Made by a program: the position numbers and the translations under genes
The notes under the pieces: model-generated
What the model was told of the DNA's origin: nothing
The model's database searches: none
What the model saw: only the letters and a program-made list of their open reading frames with translations
In this document: positions 5,705-9,549 of the stretch, in pieces
Layout: the number at the start of each line of letters is the position of its first letter
How positions within the stretch are numbered: the first letter of the stretch is position 1
From: Candidatus Nanohalarchaeota archaeon
Lineage (GTDB): Archaea > EX4484-52
Length of the DNA: 9,549 bases
Assembly (NCBI GenBank): GCA_030632385.1
Contig: DAOVUW010000029.1
Span: 1 to 9,549 of the forward strand
Direction: 5' to 3'

Positions 5705-6712
5705 ATGGAAAAAAGAGAATTATTGTACAATTCATTCCCGAGTTCATTTAAAGAAATAATAGAAAAAGAAGCAAGATATGCAGGAATTGATAATTTTTCT
5801 CCTAGAAATGTTATAAATATCTATATTGTATTCTATATATTTTCCGTACTTATTTTGATATATATGACTTGGACAAAATTATTCAGTAGTATAGTAATGT
5901 GGGGAATACTTACTGTAATAATGTGTATTGGTGTTCTGATTCCACATACAAGATATGCTATGATGGCGGAAAAGAGAGGTAAGGCAATAGAAAAAATGCT
6001 CCCGGATATTTTATTTCTTACTTCGTCAAATATAAAATCAGGACTTACAATAGATAGGGCAATGCTTTTTTCTGCAAGACCCGAATTTGGAGCAATAGGA
6101 ATAGAATTTAAAAAAGTTGCTTTAGATATTTACGGAGGGATTCCTGTAGAAAAGGCATTTACAAAACTTTCTAAAAAGATAAAATCAAAATTGCTTTCAA
6201 ATACAGTAAAATTACTTGCAGAGGGACTTCGATCAGGAGGAGCTGTTGCGAAATTGCTTGAAGAAACAGCAACAGATATTCAAAATACAGAAATACTTCA
6301 AAAAGAAATTCAGGCTTCTGTTATGATGTACACTATATTTATATTTATGGCAGCAGTACTGGGTGCTCCTTTTTTATTTGCAGTGTCTAATTTTTTAACA
6401 CATAGTTTAACCTCAATGTGGGCGGCTTCAGGGAGCAGTCAGTCAGATGATATTCAGGCAGTTCAAGGTTCTTTATCTTCTTCAATAACTGTATCTTCGC
6501 CTGATGTTGATCTTGCAGCGCTTCATAATTTTTCAATATATGCTATCTTATTGACAACGATATGCGGAGGCATATTGATATCTTATATACAAAAAGGAAA
6601 TGTTAGTGCAGCTCTCAAATATTCTCCTGCTTTTGCAATAACAGCAGTACTTATTTTTTTCCTCGCAAAAGGTTTCTTGTTTAAAGTATTTGGCGGAATG
6701 CTCGGTCTTTGA
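5705..6712 (+). CDS. T2SSF (FlaJ/TadC-like) pilus platform membrane protein 2
   Basis: A 335-residue membrane protein starting 7 nt after the previous stop. It has about five spans (near residues 37-56, 62-80, 206-228, 276-295 and 305-326) and a cytoplasmic T2SSF core with MLPDILFLTSSNIKSGLTID (98-117) and LLAEGLRSGGAVAKLLEETA (170-189). This duplicates the fold of its upstream partner, so the pair probably acts together as a FlaJ- or TadB/TadC-like platform for the ATPase. Between spans three and four lies a Ser-rich stretch (about 240-266) that may face outside the cell. The two genes are in different frames, but each has a complete domain, so this is a real split rather than a broken FlaJ. 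No Shine-Dalgarno site is seen before the ATG. Confidence 0.85.
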   Translation: MEKRELLYNSFPSSFKEIIEKEARYAGIDNFSPRNVINIYIVFYIFSVLILIYMTWTKLFSSIVMWGILTVIMCIGVLIPHTRYAMMAEKRGKAIEKMLPDILFLTSSNIKSGLTIDRAMLFSARPEFGAIGIEFKKVALDIYGGIPVEKAFTKLSKKIKSKLLSNTVKLLAEGLRSGGAVAKLLEETATDIQNTEILQKEIQASVMMYTIFIFMAAVLGAPFLFAVSNFLTHSLTSMWAASGSSQSDDIQAVQGSLSSSITVSSPDVDLAALHNFSIYAILLTTICGGILISYIQKGNVSAALKYSPAFAITAVLIFFLAKGFLFKVFGGMLGL

Positions 6713-6737
6713 AAAAAAAGATTCACTGGTGTTTTTT

Positions 6738-7433
6738 ATGATTTATAACAGCAATTCTCCAAAAACAATATTCAAAATTCTTTTTGAAAAATATTCTGAT
6801 AAAGTAGAATCATGGTGGCCTACAACCGTTAAAGATAAGAAAAACATAGATTTTGAAATAATTGTCGGGGTGATTTTGACTCAAAATACAAATTGGAATA
6901 ATGTTGTAAAAAGTTTAAATAACTTGAATAAACGCAATATGATAAATATTGAAGCAATAAAAAATAGTCCGATAAATGAAATTCAGGAACTCATAAAACC
7001 ATCTGGTTTTTTTAGGCAGAAAGCGGTTTACCTGAAAAATATATGCTTTTTTTTTGAAAAAAATAAAATAGATGCAATAAAGCAAATGGATTTGGAAAAA
7101 GCAAGAAAACTATTGCTCCAAGTAAAAGGCATTGGAAAAGAAAGCGCAGATTCTATTTTACTTTATGCACTCAAAAGACCTGTTTTTGTGATAGATGCTT
7201 ATACAAAAAGAATTGTAAAAAGACTAGATATGCTTGATTGCAATGACCAAAACAAAGAACAAGATTATGATATTTTAAAAAATTATTTCCAGAATCATTT
7301 GGAAAAAAATGTTGATTTGTTTAGGCAATATCATGGCTTAATTGTAGAGCACGCAAAAGAACATTGCCGGAAAAAACCATTGTGCAAGGACTGTGTATTG
7401 AAAAACAGATGCAGATTTATTAAATTCAATTAA
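6738..7433 (+). CDS. HhH-GPD DNA glycosylase, endonuclease III-related (COG2231 type)
   Basis: A 231-residue base-excision repair protein. It has WWPTT (26-30), FEIIVGVILTQNTNW (39-53), the helix-hairpin-helix LQVKGIGKESA (127-137), the catalytic Asp in VIDAYTKR (D153), and a C-terminal Fe-S cluster motif with Cys 210, 216, 219 and 225. The I-L-T-Q-N-T-x-W block and the W-W-P start point to the COG2231/MagIII branch rather than classical Nth. The lyase Lys of bifunctional endonuclease III is Glu135 here (GIGKESA versus GxGRKTA), which suggests a glycosylase without AP-lyase action. The first cysteine spacing is CX5C rather than the CX6C of Nth. I chose the ATG at 6738; a TTG-started extension to 6690 overlaps the previous gene and adds no family sequence. 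The base it removes is unknown. Confidence 0.87.
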   Translation: MIYNSNSPKTIFKILFEKYSDKVESWWPTTVKDKKNIDFEIIVGVILTQNTNWNNVVKSLNNLNKRNMINIEAIKNSPINEIQELIKPSGFFRQKAVYLKNICFFFEKNKIDAIKQMDLEKARKLLLQVKGIGKESADSILLYALKRPVFVIDAYTKRIVKRLDMLDCNDQNKEQDYDILKNYFQNHLEKNVDLFRQYHGLIVEHAKEHCRKKPLCKDCVLKNRCRFIKFN

Positions 7434-7525
7434 AAAAATCCGGCACACAATAAATATCGAAAATCAATTGCAAAATTGTTTCATATATTGTTCAATTGCG
7501 CATTTTATATTTTGATAATATTATC

Positions 7526-7535
7526 TTTATATAAT
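7526..7535 (+). promoter_or_regulatory. TATA box for the ESCRT-III/Vps4 operon
   Basis: TTTATATAAT is centred about 34 nt before the ATG at 7565. A start of transcription near 7555 would give a short leader holding GAGTGAT (7555-7561), which resembles the anti-Shine-Dalgarno complement. A second AT-rich element at 7543-7553 is too close to the start to be the TATA box. Confidence 0.5.
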
Positions 7536-7564
7536 TTTTTCTATTATATAATTAGAGTGATAAT

Positions 7565-8140
7565 ATGTTTAAATTATTTAAGAAAAAAATAAGTCCTGAA
7601 GAAATGGAAGTTAATTTGAGAATAACTACTGCAAAATTACAAAAAAGAGAAAATAATCTAAAATCTATTGTAGAAAAAAATAAAGGAGAAGCAAAAACTG
7701 CATTGAAAGGTGGTGATGAGAGAAAGTTTAAACGAATAAGCCAGAGATATGCAATGGGTCAAAAACAATTAAAATACATTGAAGGATTAACAGATACTGC
7801 AATGGCAATGAATGATGCAATAGAAATGCAAAAAGGAATGAAAGAGCTTGTAAGTGTTACAGAAGAATTTGCGCAAATACAATCTGAATTAGGTATTGAT
7901 CCTCAAAGGATAAACAAAGCAGTTTCTAATATACAAAAAGCTTCTCAAAAAACAGAAGCGATGGCGGAAAATCTTGCTTTAACAATGGATGCTGCTTTGG
8001 GCTCTGGGACATTAGAGGAATTAGAAGAAAGTGAGAATTTAAAAAAAGAATTAATGGGTGAATTAAGCGCAGAAACAGATGCCCATGAAGATTTAGATCA
8101 AAAAATTAAAAGAGAACTAAAAGAAGAAAGCGAACAATAA
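7565..8140 (+). CDS. ESCRT-III (Snf7/CdvB-like) protein
   Basis: A 191-residue, almost wholly helical charged protein. After a short basic start (MFKLFKKKISPEE) come long amphipathic helices. The ESCRT-III core pattern is visible: NLRITTAKLQKRENNL (17-32), KNKGEAKTALKGGDERKFKR (38-57), RYAMGQKQLKYIEGL (61-75) and AMAMNDAIEMQKGMKELV (79-96). The C-terminal third is acidic, as expected for the autoinhibitory, Vps4-recruiting part of the family. These proteins polymerise on membranes and constrict them in division or vesicle formation. The next gene, 25 nt downstream, encodes the matching Vps4 ATPase, which strongly supports the call. The tail has L-x-x-K-I-x-x-x-L-K (177-186), close to the MIM1 motif that binds MIT domains but one residue longer. 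No MIM2-like L-P-x-V-P is present. Confidence 0.85.
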   Translation: MFKLFKKKISPEEMEVNLRITTAKLQKRENNLKSIVEKNKGEAKTALKGGDERKFKRISQRYAMGQKQLKYIEGLTDTAMAMNDAIEMQKGMKELVSVTEEFAQIQSELGIDPQRINKAVSNIQKASQKTEAMAENLALTMDAALGSGTLEELEESENLKKELMGELSAETDAHEDLDQKIKRELKEESEQ

Positions 8141-8165
8141 ACATATCTGTGCGCTAAAAGATATT

Positions 8166-9263
8166 ATGCTTAATTCTATTGCAGAAGCAAAAGGTTATGT
8201 AAAAGTAGCCATGAAATGCGAGTCAACAAACAAACAAAAAGCGCGTAAATTATATTTACTTGCATCTGCATGCTATCTTGAAAAATCAAAGAAAGAAAGC
8301 AATTTATTACATGAGCAGATGGCTCATTATTTATTTGCAAAAGCACAGGCATTAAAAAAAAGACAGCACAAAGCTAATTTGCCGGATTCAACAAAAGAGA
8401 TAAAGCCATACATAAATCTAAAAATAGGTTTTGATGACATTTGTGGACTGATGGAAGCAAAGCAAAAAATAAAAGAAAAAATAATATATCCTTTTGAAAA
8501 GCCTGAAATCTATAATATTTATAAAAAAAAAGCAGGGGGAGGAATCTTATTTTGGGGTCCGCCCGGATGCGGTAAAACCATTTTGGCAGAAGCGACAGCA
8601 AAAGAAGCAAAAGCGGTTTTTTTTAACATAAAGATAAATGATGTATTGAGCAAATGGGTCGGGGAAAGCGAAAAAACAATAGCCAATATTTTTCAAAATG
8701 CAAGAAAACAGGCTTCTGTAATTTTCTTTGATGAACTGGATGCTCTTGGAACTCAAAGAGATGGTGAAGAAAATTCTTTTACAAGACGGCTTACAAACAC
8801 AATCTTGAGCCAAATAGATGGAATCGGAACAAAGGATTCTAAAATTCTACTTATTGGTGCTACAAACAGTCCATGGAACATAGACAATGCTCTGCGTCGC
8901 CCAGGAAGATTTGACGAGATTATCTTTGTCGGTACGCCGAATAAGGATGCAAGAAAAAAAATCATTCAATTACAATTAAGGCAAAAACCAATATCTGAGG
9001 ATATTGATTACGACGCTATTGTCGAAAATACAAAAGAATTTAGTGGCGCAGATATTGTGGCACTATGCGATGATGCAGTAAATATTCCTTTAAGAGAGGC
9101 TTTGGAAGGAAAAGCAATAAGGAATATAAATTTCAATGATTTTTTAACTGCATTAAAGAATCGCAAAACATCAATAAAAATATGGTATCAAAAAGCAAGA
9201 GAAGAATTGACAAAAACAAATAATCAGGATTTATTCAGAGAGGTATTTGAACATGGAAATTGA
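8166..9263 (+). CDS. Vps4/CdvC AAA ATPase with MIT domain
   Basis: A 365-residue Vps4-type ATPase. Residues 1-68 form a three-helix MIT domain (V12-x-x-A15, KARKLYLLASACYLEKSKKES, LFAKAQALKKRQ). The AAA module follows: FDDICGL (89-95), Walker A GPPGCGKT (131-138), pore loop 1 SKWVGESEK (162-170, W164), Walker B IFFDELD (186-192, E190), sensor GATN (231-234) and arginine fingers in RRPGRFD (244-250). The end carries the Vps4-like S-I-K-I-W-Y-x-x-A helix. All catalytic residues are present. Its role is to bind ESCRT-III tails through MIT and pull the polymer apart; its substrate is almost surely the protein encoded just upstream. The stop overlaps the next gene by 11 bases. Confidence 0.93.
   Translation: MLNSIAEAKGYVKVAMKCESTNKQKARKLYLLASACYLEKSKKESNLLHEQMAHYLFAKAQALKKRQHKANLPDSTKEIKPYINLKIGFDDICGLMEAKQKIKEKIIYPFEKPEIYNIYKKKAGGGILFWGPPGCGKTILAEATAKEAKAVFFNIKINDVLSKWVGESEKTIANIFQNARKQASVIFFDELDALGTQRDGEENSFTRRLTNTILSQIDGIGTKDSKILLIGATNSPWNIDNALRRPGRFDEIIFVGTPNKDARKKIIQLQLRQKPISEDIDYDAIVENTKEFSGADIVALCDDAVNIPLREALEGKAIRNINFNDFLTALKNRKTSIKIWYQKAREELTKTNNQDLFREVFEHGN
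9238..9244 (+). promoter_or_regulatory. Shine-Dalgarno site for the terminal membrane protein gene
   Basis: GAGAGGT, 8 nt before the ATG at 9253 and inside the Vps4 coding sequence, supports this start and translational coupling. Confidence 0.5.
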
Positions 9264-9549
9264 TATTTTTATTGCTGTATTTTTGCATTTTTTGATTGGA
9301 TATTTTGTCGCAGGACTTCATTTCAAAAGCATCAGCAGAACTTTAATGAAACTAACAAGAATTTTTTTAATCTTTTTATTTGGATTATGCGCTTATGGAT
9401 TTATTCAGACGCATTATTTTTTATTTGGCGTCATAATAATAATACTTTTAATCTGCGAAATCTTGTATTTTTTCGATGAAACAAAAAATACATCAATAAG
9501 GTGTTTTGTGAAGGAATTTGAGAATATTGCAACTTCGACGCACCATACA
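9253..9549 (+). CDS. Unrecognised multi-pass membrane protein, 5' part
   Basis: An open frame of 99 codons from ATG 9253 runs to the window edge without a stop. It begins MEIDIFIAVFLHFLIGYFVA and has three hydrophobic spans in the visible part: roughly residues 4-22, 35-51 and 53-70, with basic residues between the first two (KSISRTLMKLTR) and a charged segment after the third. I do not recognise a family. It overlaps the Vps4 stop by 11 bases and has its own Shine-Dalgarno site, so it belongs to the ESCRT-III/Vps4 transcript. A role as membrane partner of that machinery is inferred only from position. Its short loops and lack of visible motifs would also fit a generic small membrane protein. 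Confidence 0.7.
   Translation, partial: MEIDIFIAVFLHFLIGYFVAGLHFKSISRTLMKLTRIFLIFLFGLCAYGFIQTHYFLFGVIIIILLICEILYFFDETKNTSIRCFVKEFENIATSTHHT

Noticed and set aside
4825..6712. Frameshifted single FlaJ gene
   Set aside because: Each of the two frames carries a complete T2SSF domain with its own membrane spans and start, so two genes are more likely than one broken gene.
6690..6737. TTG-started extension of the DNA glycosylase
   Set aside because: It overlaps the end of the upstream T2SSF gene, has a weak start codon, and adds no family sequence; ATG 6738 fits better.
8374..8965. Minus-strand open frames across the Vps4 gene
   Set aside because: They are antisense to an unmistakable AAA ATPase and rich in low-complexity hydrophobic runs.

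Overview
This AT-rich window comes from an archaeon. The evidence is an eL37 ribosomal protein gene, a tRNA-Gly without an encoded CCA end, an archaeal DUF123 (GIY-YIG-like) protein, an archaeal-type pilus/archaellum motor operon, an Mre11-type nuclease, an ESCRT-III plus Vps4 (Cdv-type) pair, and TATA boxes about 25 nt from start codons, the geometry of leaderless archaeal mRNAs. Low GC, short genes and tight packing would suit a DPANN-type lineage, but nothing here fixes the phylum.

Layout. (1) 1-1568, plus strand: the 3' end of a zinc/manganese ABC transporter ATPase, its ABC-3 family permease, and a DUF123 protein, all overlapping by a few bases as one operon. (2) 1520-2749, minus strand: a stand-alone Mre11/SbcD-type nuclease converging on the DUF123 gene with a 49-base overlap. 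(3) 2750-2980: a gene-free stretch with two copies of an intergenic repeat, one of them carrying a perfect 22-base palindrome, plus other inverted repeats. (4) 2981-3251, minus strand: eL37 followed after 8 nt by tRNA-Gly(UCC), probably one transcript. (5) 3302-6712, plus strand: a type II/IV secretion ATPase and two separate T2SSF (FlaJ/TadC-like) membrane proteins, the motor and platform of a type IV pilus-like machine with no pilin or peptidase gene in view. A single palindromic TATA box midway between eL37 and the ATPase could serve both directions. (6) 6738-7433: a HhH-GPD DNA glycosylase of the endonuclease III-related COG2231 type with an Fe-S cysteine cluster. (7) 7565-end: an ESCRT-III (Snf7-like) protein, an MIT-domain Vps4 AAA ATPase, and a membrane protein that overlaps the Vps4 gene by 11 bases and runs off the window.

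The most notable unit is the last one. ESCRT-III polymer and Vps4 disassembly ATPase form the core of Cdv-type membrane remodelling and division. The usual membrane adaptor CdvA is not seen here. In its place an unrecognised multi-pass membrane protein is apparently translationally coupled to the Vps4 gene, making it a candidate membrane partner. The other genes are recognisable families, with several smaller oddities listed as findings.
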